From: Thermoplasmata archaeon
GTDB taxonomy: Archaea; Thermoplasmatota; Thermoplasmata; Thermoplasmatales; Thermoplasmataceae
DNA length: 31,323 nt
Assembly: GCA_021827885.1 (NCBI GenBank)
Contig: JAKAUD010000118.1
Location: forward strand, 1-31,323
Direction of reading: 5' to 3'
Shown: positions 17,182 to 24,323 of the stretch, piece by piece
How the letters are laid out: each line of letters begins with the position of its first letter
Position numbering within the stretch: the stretch's first letter is position 1
Program-made: the position numbers and the translations under genes
The notes under the pieces: generated by a model
What the model was told of the DNA's origin: nothing
The model's database searches: none
The model's input: the letters and a program-made list of their open reading frames with translations, nothing else

Positions 17182-17760
17182 ATGATTACGCTTGCTTCAA
17201 AGGCAAAATTACCCACTATAAGCGGGAACTTTGATATATACACATTCCAGAATTCTGAATCAGAAGACCACGCGGTCCTTATTAGAGGTGACTTGAACGG
17301 CAAATCAGACGTTCCGGTTCGAATTCACTCAGAATGCCTTACTGGTGATGTTTTTGGGTCAAAGAGGTGTGACTGCAGGGATCAGCTTCTGCGTTCCCTT
17401 CTCTATCTAGGGGAACAACCCTATGGAATGCTTATTTATCTGAGACAGGAAGGAAGAGGTATCGGGCTTGTGAACAAAATCAAGGCATATAGCCTGCAGG
17501 ATGAGGGATATGACACGGTTGAGGCAAATCTGAAGCTTGGGCTGCCTGCGGATAACCGGGATTACAGCTTTGCTGTGGATGTATTGAAATATTTCAATAT
17601 CAAGTCAATCAAATTGATGACAAATAATCCCTTAAAAATAGACTTTCTCAGGGCCTCAGGTATAAATGTTTCCGGAAGGCTCCCGGTGAAGAGTGCAACG
17701 ACGGAGTATAATCGATTTTACCTGACCACAAAAAAGGAGAAAATGGGACATCAGCTATAA
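17182..17760 (+). CDS. ribA: GTP cyclohydrolase II
   Basis: RibA opens and deformylates GTP to the pyrimidine precursor of riboflavin. The 192-residue protein is a stand-alone GCH II of bacterial type, without a DHBP synthase domain. Zinc ligands Cys52, Cys63 and Cys65 lie in [17 protein letters not shown]. The catalytic and GTP-binding motifs [10 protein letters not shown] (88-97) and [16 protein letters not shown] are intact, and NNPLKIDFL matches the family. Many archaea instead use a type III cyclohydrolase (ArfA), so this gene may have been acquired from bacteria in this lineage, which is inference. A hairpin/T-run terminator follows. Confidence 0.95.
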   Translation: MITLASKAKLPTISGNFDIYTFQNSESEDHAVLIRGDLNGKSDVPVRIHSECLTGDVFGSKRCDCRDQLLRSLLYLGEQPYGMLIYLRQEGRGIGLVNKIKAYSLQDEGYDTVEANLKLGLPADNRDYSFAVDVLKYFNIKSIKLMTNNPLKIDFLRASGINVSGRLPVKSATTEYNRFYLTTKKEKMGHQL

Positions 17761-17772
17761 GAGGTTAAAGTG

Positions 17773-17807
17773 AAAAAGATCAGCGGCAATATAAGTTGAT
17801 CATTTTT
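17773..17807 (+). terminator. Likely ribA terminator
   Basis: AAAAAGATCA (17773-17782) pairs with TGATCATTTTT (17797-17807) across a 14-nt loop, giving a stem that ends in a T5 run. It begins 12 nt after the ribA stop. Confidence 0.5.
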
Positions 17808-17941
17808 CCAGTTTTATGTGATATTTCTAATTCATTGTTTGTGGCCAGTGATAGATACAGATCAGCTCAACAGCAATAGAGAGCATATAAAATAATTATT
17901 CTATATAGGCAGGAGATCAATTATATGGTATCACAATCCGA

Positions 17942-18127
17942 TTAGATCTTGGTCGCTTCAATCCACCCATCAAACTCTTTCTCTGGTAAAATATCGTGTG
18001 CTTCGAGGATCTCTACAAGAGCGTCAAGAATATGCTTCCTTTCCCTGTCCTTCCATTAATCCACTTATTCTTGACTTCCCGATAATAGACTTTATCCTCC
18101 TTTTTTGATCTTCCGAATGAATGTCAT
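17942..18127 (-). pseudogene. Frameshifted remnant of a small gene, perhaps a transposase N-terminus
   Basis: Read from ATG 18127 the minus strand gives MTFIRKIKKGG and then stops. Shifting frame at the A6 run gives KKEDKVYYREVKNKWINGR, and a second shift gives RKHILDALVEILEAHDILP and EKEFDGWIEATKI up to a TAA at 17942. The first two pieces look like the start of IS4/IS1634-type transposases (FIRK...Y...V...NGK), while the third piece is unlike that family. Each piece reads as ordinary protein sequence and no single frame spans them, so this is best seen as a decayed gene, possibly a fusion of two. Family assignment is weak. Confidence 0.45.
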
Positions 18128-18130
18128 TAT

Positions 18131-18163
18131 TGGTGTATACTATACGCCAGTATTTATACACCA
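18131..18163 (-). promoter_or_regulatory. TATA box and inverted repeat before the decayed ORF
   Basis: TGGTGTATA (18131-18139) and TATACACCA (18155-18163) are perfect 9-bp inverted arms 15 nt apart. On the minus strand the block includes TATAAATA about 27 nt before ATG 18127, an excellent archaeal TATA box. It may be a self-regulated promoter, or the terminal repeat of a mobile element. Confidence 0.5.
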
Positions 18164-18503
18164 TGCTTTCTATGCAACAATACATACAAACACGTGAGAT
18201 TACAATGTTATTCGAGTGTTGAAATAGACGCCATGGTCAAGATTAGCTAATCGGATTTTGACGCTATATGATCAATTCTTTCTTACACAATTCAAGTATT
18301 GCCTTTTCGCATTTGATACTTTATTTGCCAAAAGGTTTTTAGACAAATTTAGAGATGATTGCGGAATGGCGTTTCTCGCCACTAATCTTTGGAATTCCCA
18401 AATTTTTCATTTAGGGTAATGCCAAATAAAAATCAGTTCCGAGCGAACATCAATGTAATGGCCAACAATCAACTAAAGACGAAAATTGGCTAAGAATGCC
18501 AAC

Positions 18504-18521
18504 ATATATATATATATATAT
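18504..18521 (+). repeat. (AT)9 dinucleotide run in the promoter of the secreted-protein gene
   Basis: Nine AT units centred about 29 nt before the ATG at 18542, where a TATA box would lie. Slippage in this run could change promoter strength. Confidence 0.6.
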
Positions 18522-18541
18522 CTGAGAAATCACTGGAACGC

Positions 18542-19312
18542 ATGAAATACACAAAAATATTAGTGGGAGTGCTAGCTTTTGTAATGGTGATTAGTTCTAC
18601 AGTCATCCTTACAGGAAACAGCGGAAATAAGACAGTCTCTGTGGAATTTGGAAAGAATGGGTCATTGAGTTACCTTATGGGTAGATATGATTTATATCAG
18701 GTTAATCAGGTAAGTAATACAACGAAATTTGGGAATGTTGCACCGCTTCTTGTTGGAATCAACATGTCTCATAAAGAACTTACCACAACGTGGACAATTT
18801 TAAATTCCAGTTCGAATGATAGCCACGGATATGTTGTAACCATTGCAGTTGGTGGTCATGCCATTCACCAAACACTCGTAATTGGTGCTGCAAATGAAAC
18901 ATCAATAATCCCAATATATTCAACGACTGGCAATTATAACATCACGCACATTACCAGTAACTTGACCGGAAATCATAGTAGGAAGGTGTCAACTGATGTT
19001 AAGTTCGTCTTAAAGGAATATACACTGGTGAATAATGGAATAGGGTTTAATCAAGGAAGCACAGTAACTTTAGAAGGGTTATTAGCTATAGGCGCTGGTG
19101 TGACTGCATATGAGACGGCAGGTCTAGCTGCGCTTATATTAATATTTGGCGTTGCGACAATAAGGTGGTATGATAACATGGGTGGTGATCATGGAGTATA
19201 CTTTGGAAATCAAATGATCTGGTTTATACCAGTTTATTGGATAAATGCTCCGTTCAATCCAAACAGTCCAGGGGTACTGGGATGTTCCATTATTAGTGGT
19301 TGTGTGCCTTAA
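18542..19312 (+). CDS. Secreted or membrane-anchored protein with Cys-containing tail
   Basis: A 256-residue protein of no recognised family. Residues 1-25 form a signal peptide (KILVGVLAFVMVISSTVIL). An S/T/N-rich extracellular part follows, with several N-x-S/T sequons (about 30-165). Next is a hydrophobic, glycine-rich segment (LEGLLAIGAGVTAYETAGL and ALILIFGVA, about 180-208). A 45-residue aromatic tail ends GVLGCSIISGCVP, with the protein's only two cysteines. A weak ribosome site and the (AT)9 TATA-like run precede it. The stop overlaps the start of the next gene (TAATG). It is A+T-rich and lies between remnants of mobile DNA, so recent gain is likely. A peptide toxin or surface antigen role is only a guess. 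Confidence 0.7.
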   Translation: MKYTKILVGVLAFVMVISSTVILTGNSGNKTVSVEFGKNGSLSYLMGRYDLYQVNQVSNTTKFGNVAPLLVGINMSHKELTTTWTILNSSSNDSHGYVVTIAVGGHAIHQTLVIGAANETSIIPIYSTTGNYNITHITSNLTGNHSRKVSTDVKFVLKEYTLVNNGIGFNQGSTVTLEGLLAIGAGVTAYETAGLAALILIFGVATIRWYDNMGGDHGVYFGNQMIWFIPVYWINAPFNPNSPGVLGCSIISGCVP

Positions 19313-19590
19313 TGATTGAAAACCCCAACCCAAAATTTTTTAAGCGATACAGACAGTCGCTGATGGTTATTATCTTACTAATGGCATACATTATCGTTAC
19401 AACTGGTATTACGGCATCTGTGTCCAGGAATAGTATTTATTATAAAATCATAAACGAGTCTAGTTTTATCTGGACGCCAATTACATTTATGGTTGGTATT
19501 ATGATGTTTTACTATTGGGTTAGGGCAGGGAAACCAGAGAGGGGGCGGTTATTTACTCGTAAAGATAGGCGTAAAGGCAAGTTAGAATAA
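19312..19590 (+). CDS. Small two-TM membrane protein, copy 1 of a tandem pair
   Basis: A 92-residue protein starting at the ATG in TAATG that overlaps the previous stop. It has a basic N-terminus (NPNPKFFKRYRQS) and two membrane segments (LMVIILLMAYIIVTTGI and TFMVGIMMFYYWV). A basic tail follows (RAGKPERGRLFTRKDRRKG). No family recognised. The following gene is a clear paralogue that shares even the upstream GTGTGCC-TAATG block, so the pair arose by tandem duplication. Small membrane proteins encoded directly behind a secreted protein can be immunity or accessory proteins; that is inference from layout only. Confidence 0.7.
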   Translation: MIENPNPKFFKRYRQSLMVIILLMAYIIVTTGITASVSRNSIYYKIINESSFIWTPITFMVGIMMFYYWVRAGKPERGRLFTRKDRRKGKLE

Positions 19591-19606
19591 TAAGGAGTGT
19601 GCCATA

Positions 19607-19866
19607 ATGGATGAAAAACCCAACCCAATTTTTTTAAAGCGGTACAAGCAGTCTTATGTACTTGTTGTTTTATTATTGTTCTATCTTATAGTTGCAATCT
19701 CGATACCAAGAAATAGCACTTATTTCAGTATTATGGGAGATTCTGTATTTATAGGATCGCCATTTTGGTTATAATGAGTTTGGTAATGTGCTACTATTGG
19801 TATAAAGCTGGGAAACCAAAAAGGATATTTAAATTTAGAAAAAAGGCTAAAGGCGATTTAAAATAA
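19607..19866 (+). pseudogene. Small two-TM membrane protein, copy 2, frameshifted
   Basis: A ribosome site GGAGTG sits 7 nt before ATG 19607. The frame gives KPNPIFLKRYKQS, then a first membrane segment, then stops at 19774. In the next frame the homology to copy 1 continues at once (LVIMSLVMCYYWYKAGKP and a basic tail) to TAA at 19866. Aligning with copy 1, a single missing A (CCATTTTGG for CCAATTTTGG near 19762) explains the shift. Both halves still resemble copy 1, so the break looks recent, or is a sequencing error. The first reading frame alone would make a 55-residue one-TM peptide. Confidence 0.8.
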
Positions 19867-20022
19867 TATACATAATCTTTTTTGAGAAAAAGGCTTTTTT
19901 GCTGTCTGTAGGAGCTTCCTTCTATTTTCTCACGTATTATCCTTAGTTACGGAAGTAATGGCATCATTTCGTTGGCTTGGTCGTCTCAAAATCCCTGTTT
20001 ACACGGTTGAATATCCACTTGG

Positions 20023-20094
20023 TAAGTAGGCCGCGGGAATTGCACCCCTCGCCTCTCTCAGAACCTGACTTGCGCCTCTCGACGCATCCAGCTC
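20023..20094 (-). ncRNA. Group II intron 3'-end remnant (domains V and VI)
   Basis: On the minus strand, 20094-20061 is 34 nt long and folds as group II intron domain V. The catalytic triad is GAGC at the 5' end, the tip helix GCGTC/GGCGC is closed by a GAGA (GNRA) tetraloop, and an AA bulge sits at the expected place. The base helix has G-U wobbles and one G-A mismatch. Domain VI follows (about 20060-20023): GGCGAGGGG, a TGCAAT loop and CCCGCGGCC, with three mismatches in the middle, then CTAC as the branch/3' end region. The intron body and its reverse transcriptase are absent; upstream sequence on that strand is gdh. It is therefore a decayed fragment, perhaps starting near 20150. Confidence 0.7.
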
Positions 20095-20191
20095 CCATCA
20101 TCCCAGCCTGAATGGCTTTGTTCCATTCATGGGTTTATTCCTTCAGGGCATTAAAGCAAAAACTATTACAAAAATAAGACTATATGTGATA

Positions 20192-21289
20192 ATGAGTCAG
20201 ATTGGTGCATTGATTACACATCCCCCCTCTGAGGGGGTAGAATTCGCAAGAATAGAAGGTGAAATAGGCAAAGATAAAGGAATCAAGGTTAGGACCCTGT
20301 ACACAGGTATCTGTGGAACCGACAGGGGAATCGTTAGGGGTGCACTTAAATTTGCATACGATCCCTCAGGGTTCGATTTCCAGGTGCTTGGCCATGAATG
20401 CATAGGCCAGGTCGAATCATCAAATTCAGATATCTTCAAGAAGGGAGATCTCGTAGTTCCACTGGTCAGAAGGCCAGGCGATTGCCCAAATTGCAGAATC
20501 GGCAGGCCGGACAACTGCTCCGACGGGAATAAGCACGAGGCCGGCATTACCGGACTCCACGGCTTTATGAGAGAATATTTCTATGAGGAGGCTAAGAATC
20601 TTGTTCCTGTCAAGAACAAGGATCTCGCAAAAATAGCTGTTCTCACAGAACCCTTGAAGAATGTGGTCAAGGCATTTGAGGTCTTCGAAAAGGTCTCATC
20701 AAGATCAATATTCCAGAATGAATTCTCTACAAATGAGGGAAAGAACGCCCTCATAATAGGAAGTGCAAACGAAGCTTTTCTCTATTCTTTTGTTGCCCGG
20801 GAATACGGGTTTGAAACCTATATGGCAAACAGGCATCCAATAGAGGACAGCAAACTGGAGATGTGTGCAAACTTTGGAGTTAAATTCGTTGACTATTCTA
20901 AAGATGTAAATTTTCCAACAAATTTCGGATTGGACCTGATTATAGATACAAGCGGTGATCCTTCAACAATTGTAAGATTCCTGAGAAAAGCCACTTACAA
21001 CGCCGTAGTCATATTATTCGGAACCAACGGAAGAGCTCCTGACGGTGTAATAACCGGGGCAGATATTGACTGGATTGTTGAGAGGAATATTACCATCTGT
21101 GGATCAGTGGACGCAGCAAGGATACATTATGAGAAGGCTCTTGATCTTATCCAGAAATGGCATCTTGCCCATCCCGGGGTCATGGATCGAATGATTACGG
21201 GGATTTTCAAGCCGGAAGAAACCAATATTTTCACGGTCAAGCCCACTGGCGAAATTAAGAGCGTAATTAAATGGAATGAATTGGGATGA
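20192..21289 (+). CDS. gdh: Glucose 1-dehydrogenase, MDR family (Thermoplasma type)
   Basis: A zinc-dependent medium-chain dehydrogenase that oxidises glucose or other aldoses to the lactone, the first step of the non-phosphorylative Entner-Doudoroff path of Thermoplasmata. 365 residues from ATG 20192; the track of sequence before this ATG includes the intron remnant. Catalytic zinc residues are Cys41, His68-Glu69 in GHECIGQV, and Glu153 in LTEPLKN. The structural lobe is GDCPNCRIGRPDNC. HEAGITGLHGFMREY is typical of archaeal GlcDH. The Rossmann turn is IIGSANEAF instead of G-x-G-x-x-G, an oddity; NRH after the second strand suggests NADP. It overlaps folD by 4 nt. Confidence 0.85.
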   Translation: MSQIGALITHPPSEGVEFARIEGEIGKDKGIKVRTLYTGICGTDRGIVRGALKFAYDPSGFDFQVLGHECIGQVESSNSDIFKKGDLVVPLVRRPGDCPNCRIGRPDNCSDGNKHEAGITGLHGFMREYFYEEAKNLVPVKNKDLAKIAVLTEPLKNVVKAFEVFEKVSSRSIFQNEFSTNEGKNALIIGSANEAFLYSFVAREYGFETYMANRHPIEDSKLEMCANFGVKFVDYSKDVNFPTNFGLDLIIDTSGDPSTIVRFLRKATYNAVVILFGTNGRAPDGVITGADIDWIVERNITICGSVDAARIHYEKALDLIQKWHLAHPGVMDRMITGIFKPEETNIFTVKPTGEIKSVIKWNELG

Positions 21290-22131
21290 CCACGATTTTT
21301 GACGGAAAGGAATTCTCAGCAAATATTGATCGATCCATAGAAAAGGATGCGTCAATATATAAGGACAGGCATGGGAGGACGCCAAAACTATGCCTCATAT
21401 CAACTGCCAGTTCTCAGGATCAGGAATCATACATAAAATCAAAAATTAAGAAAGGTGCCAGGATCGGGATCGAAGTTGAGATAATTCGGTTAGATGAAAC
21501 CTCAAGCGAAGAGGAAATAATAGATAAAATTGAATTTCTCAACGAATCGGATAGTACGGATGGAATCATGGTAGAAAGTCCTGTAAGGCATGGACTGAAC
21601 GCAGCTAAAATCTATTCACATATTTCCGGAAGGAAGGATGTTGATTCCCAGAATCCACTCAATCTGGGATTGATTATGCTAAACAAGGCGAACGTTTACC
21701 CTGCAACTGCAAGGGCCATATTGGAAATCATCAACTCGCTCAATCTCGATACTGGTTCGGAAGTTGTCGTGATAAACCGGTCGAATATTATAGGAAAACC
21801 ATTGTCAATGATGCTGCTCAATTTCAATTACACAATCACGGTTTGCCATAGCAAGACAAAGAACTTTGAGGAAATATTAAAATCTGCTGAAACTGTAGTA
21901 ACAGCCATAGGAAAATATAAATTTTTCTCCGGCAAGGATTTCCGGATGGGCGTAAACATAGTAGACGCCTCAATAAATTTCAACGAGAAAGGAATGGCTG
22001 GAGACTGCGATATAAACACACTGACAGGAATAGCAGGGTTCATCACTCCAGTTCCTGGTGGTGTTGGACCGGTTACATCATCAATGTTATTCAGGAATCT
22101 CATGGATCTTCTGAATTCAGATAATGTGTAG
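21286..22131 (+). CDS. folD: Bifunctional methylenetetrahydrofolate dehydrogenase / cyclohydrolase
   Basis: FolD interconverts methylene-, methenyl- and formyl-tetrahydrofolate for purine and one-carbon supply. 281 residues, the normal length. The catalytic Tyr and Lys are in YIKSK (49 and 53), and KDVDSQNPLN follows the active site. The dinucleotide-binding stretch is VVINRSNIIGKPLSMMLL, and the C-terminal signature ITPVPGGVGPVTSSML is intact. The usual Gln of the VQLPLP motif is Glu here (VESPV, residue 97). The start ATG overlaps the gdh stop (ATGA), so it is translated with glucose dehydrogenase; both make or use NADP(H). Confidence 0.95.
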   Translation: MTTIFDGKEFSANIDRSIEKDASIYKDRHGRTPKLCLISTASSQDQESYIKSKIKKGARIGIEVEIIRLDETSSEEEIIDKIEFLNESDSTDGIMVESPVRHGLNAAKIYSHISGRKDVDSQNPLNLGLIMLNKANVYPATARAILEIINSLNLDTGSEVVVINRSNIIGKPLSMMLLNFNYTITVCHSKTKNFEEILKSAETVVTAIGKYKFFSGKDFRMGVNIVDASINFNEKGMAGDCDINTLTGIAGFITPVPGGVGPVTSSMLFRNLMDLLNSDNV

Positions 22132-22299
22132 ACGCTTCGCCGCACAGGAATTACTATGCCTGCGGTACACAATCTCAAATGTCCGACATCAAAAATAAAA
22201 CCAACTTCTTCAATTTTCAGGCAAAGAGTCATGAAAATGTCGCATAAATGAAATTGAAATATTAATTAACCCGTTGAGCCATACCTGATTGAGTGGTGA

Positions 22300-23028
22300 T
22301 TGCTTCTGTTAATTGACGGCATTTTGAAATTTTTGTCTGACAAAATCAGGGAAAAAAGTGCCGTAATTGGATTAAGCGGAGGCGTGGACAGCTCTTTGGT
22401 TCTGACATTGCTGTCAAGGGTGCTGGAAAAGGAAAAGATCATAGGAATATATATGCCAGACTTAAAATCGCCACCTGAAGATCTGGAAGACGTAGACAAA
22501 ATCTGCAGATTTAACAATGTCTCTTTCAGGACAATAAACATAGAAGGCATTCTAAACCAGTATAAGCAGGCCCTTAAAATTGAGGAGCCGGCAACGATTG
22601 GAAACATGAAATCGCGAATCAGGATGTCAATACTCTATTCCATAGCAAACAGCAGCAATGGAATAGTTGTTGGAACCACTAATAAGTCAGAATATCTTAC
22701 CGGTTATTTCACAAAATACGGCGATGGAGGTTGCGATATAGAGCCGATTATCGGCCTATACAAGACACAGGTATGGGAACTATCTTCCCAGCTGGGGCTA
22801 CCTGCCTCTATCATCAATAAAAAACCCAGTGCAAGATTATGGGAAAGCCAGACAGATGAAGATGATCTTGGGATCAGCTACGTTGATCTGGATAAAACTC
22901 TTATTTATTTTCAGGAAAATGGAGAGTTTCCAAATAACAGGGAAGGGAAAATCGTCTCCAGACTCTACCTTTCGAGCTTGCACAAACGTAAGATGCCGTA
23001 TAATCCAGAGGAAGATCCTGCATCATGA
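22300..23028 (+). CDS. nadE: NH3-dependent NAD+ synthetase
   Basis: NadE amidates deamido-NAD to NAD with ammonia and ATP. The 242-residue protein lacks a glutaminase domain. The P-loop SGGVDSS is at 26-32; GTTNKSEYLTGYFTKYGDG and the PIIGLYKTQVWELS stretch are characteristic, and KKPSARLWESQTDEDDLG is the family's flexible loop. The start is uncertain: TTG 22300 directly follows a GGTGA, which is too close, while a TTAATTAA box at 22262-22270 would place transcription near 22293. A shorter start a few codons in is possible. The end overlaps the antiporter gene by 4 nt. The 168-nt gap before it has no gene. Confidence 0.93.
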   Translation: MLLLIDGILKFLSDKIREKSAVIGLSGGVDSSLVLTLLSRVLEKEKIIGIYMPDLKSPPEDLEDVDKICRFNNVSFRTINIEGILNQYKQALKIEEPATIGNMKSRIRMSILYSIANSSNGIVVGTTNKSEYLTGYFTKYGDGGCDIEPIIGLYKTQVWELSSQLGLPASIINKKPSARLWESQTDEDDLGISYVDLDKTLIYFQENGEFPNNREGKIVSRLYLSSLHKRKMPYNPEEDPAS

Positions 23029-24317
23029 TATTTGCAGATAGCCACATTCTGGAATTCGCTTTCCTTCTTATCATTGCATCTTTTTCCATACCCATAGCAA
23101 GGAAAGCCTCAATAGTTGAGATTCCCGTTCTTATATTTCTTGGAATCATTTTTGGCCCGGTTCTGGGAATAATCAATTACCAATTCTCTGAATCCCTTAT
23201 GACAACCTTTGCAAATTTTGGAATTGGGATCCTGGGTCTCATGATAATTCTCTACTATGAAAGCCATGGCATTAACTTCCGTGTCTTAAGGAGGCACCTC
23301 AGCAGGATCATATCGCTGAATACTATAGGAATGATAATAACTGCTTTACTTGCTGGATTATTTTTCTCTCTGATCACTGGGGCACCCTTCATAATAGGCT
23401 TTCTCTTTGGCGCAATAATATCCCCCACCGATCCGGCAACCCTCCTTCCACTTTTCCACAAGATACGGATAAAGGAGGACTATTCAGGGACGCTTATAGG
23501 AGAAAGCCTATTCAACGATCCGCTTGCAATCATATTCGTGACACTGGCAATCGCAATAATAGCTCCGCAGTCAAGCGCGGTAACACTTTTCCTTTTCCTT
23601 TCAAATTCAATAGGTTTTGTCCCGGCAATCGTATCATTCCTGTTGATCCAGATAGCGGTGCCATCAGTTGTGGGAATAGTTATTGGATTTCTCATACTTT
23701 ACCTGAACAAGCTTCTTAATTTTGAAAACCTGATTGTTGGCCTTCTTCTAGGTGTCATAATATTCGAGCTTACGTTCCTTGAGGCAATCAACATCACGCC
23801 ATTTCCGGCTATTATTGCAACGGGGGCCATAATAGGGAACCTGTCTGAGAAATCAATTTTCTACGACAGGGAAAGAAGCTTCCAGGAAAATTTATCCTTT
23901 CTTGCCCAGGGGGTCATATTCCTTCTCATGGGAAGCATGCTGACACTGGCAGATATTAAAAATTACTGGATCATAGGAGTCGCTATGTCCTTGATAGTGC
24001 TGTTTGCCGTAAGGCCGCTAGCGGTGTTCCTTTCAGTATTCAGGATAAGGAGAAATAACCTGTCAAGCCCGCCGCTAAACAGAAAGATCAAGACGTTTTT
24101 TTCATTAGTAGGGCCAAGAGGGGTGGTCTCAATTGTTGAATCAACAATACCACTGGCAATCGGTACAACCCTTGGCATTCCATTACTGCTCAGATGGGGA
24201 CAAACGATAGAGGTAACCGTGGCAATTGTTGTAATACTTTCCATTATCCTCCAGACACTCTACGTTCCCATGATTGCCTCACGGCTTCTTCCAAAAACAG
24301 CAGATGAAAAGTCATAA
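23025..24317 (+). CDS. Na+/H+ antiporter, NhaP-type (CPA1)
   Basis: A 430-residue transporter with about twelve membrane segments that exchanges Na+ (or K+) for H+ at the cytoplasmic membrane, important for pH and salt balance. The CPA1 core is visible as IISPTDPATLLPLF and GESLFNDPLAIIF with the ND pair of the ion site; VGPRGVVSIVESTIPLAIG near the end is the usual GPRGVV motif. There is no long cytoplasmic regulatory tail. It overlaps nadE by 4 nt, a coupling with no obvious functional reason. It converges with the pilus operon 6 nt away. Confidence 0.93.
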   Translation: MIFADSHILEFAFLLIIASFSIPIARKASIVEIPVLIFLGIIFGPVLGIINYQFSESLMTTFANFGIGILGLMIILYYESHGINFRVLRRHLSRIISLNTIGMIITALLAGLFFSLITGAPFIIGFLFGAIISPTDPATLLPLFHKIRIKEDYSGTLIGESLFNDPLAIIFVTLAIAIIAPQSSAVTLFLFLSNSIGFVPAIVSFLLIQIAVPSVVGIVIGFLILYLNKLLNFENLIVGLLLGVIIFELTFLEAINITPFPAIIATGAIIGNLSEKSIFYDRERSFQENLSFLAQGVIFLLMGSMLTLADIKNYWIIGVAMSLIVLFAVRPLAVFLSVFRIRRNNLSSPPLNRKIKTFFSLVGPRGVVSIVESTIPLAIGTTLGIPLLLRWGQTIEVTVAIVVILSIILQTLYVPMIASRLLPKTADEKS

Positions 24318-24323
24318 GGGGTT

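Larger units (their letters stand above)
17808..18541. other. Long non-coding or decayed stretch at the island's left edge
   Basis: 734 nt without an intact gene. It contains a decayed minus-strand ORF with its promoter (17942-18163, listed separately), a small hairpin TGGCG-TTTCT-CGCCA (18367-18381) and an (AT)9 run just before the next gene. Short minus-strand coding-like scraps, such as one ending KAILELCKKELII before 18270, suggest older gene remains. I find no tRNA. Confidence 0.45.

Noticed and set aside
19938..20008. Shared words CCTTAGTTACG and ACGGTTGAAT, in the same order here and near 30409-30438, suggesting copies of one mobile element
   Set aside because: Matches of 10-11 nt are expected many times by chance in 31 kb of A+T-rich DNA, and the spacing differs (about 50 versus 10 nt).
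22140..22175. Imperfect hairpin CCGCACAGG / CCTGCGG after folD as a terminator
   Set aside because: No T-tract follows and the stem needs a bulge; evidence too weak to list.
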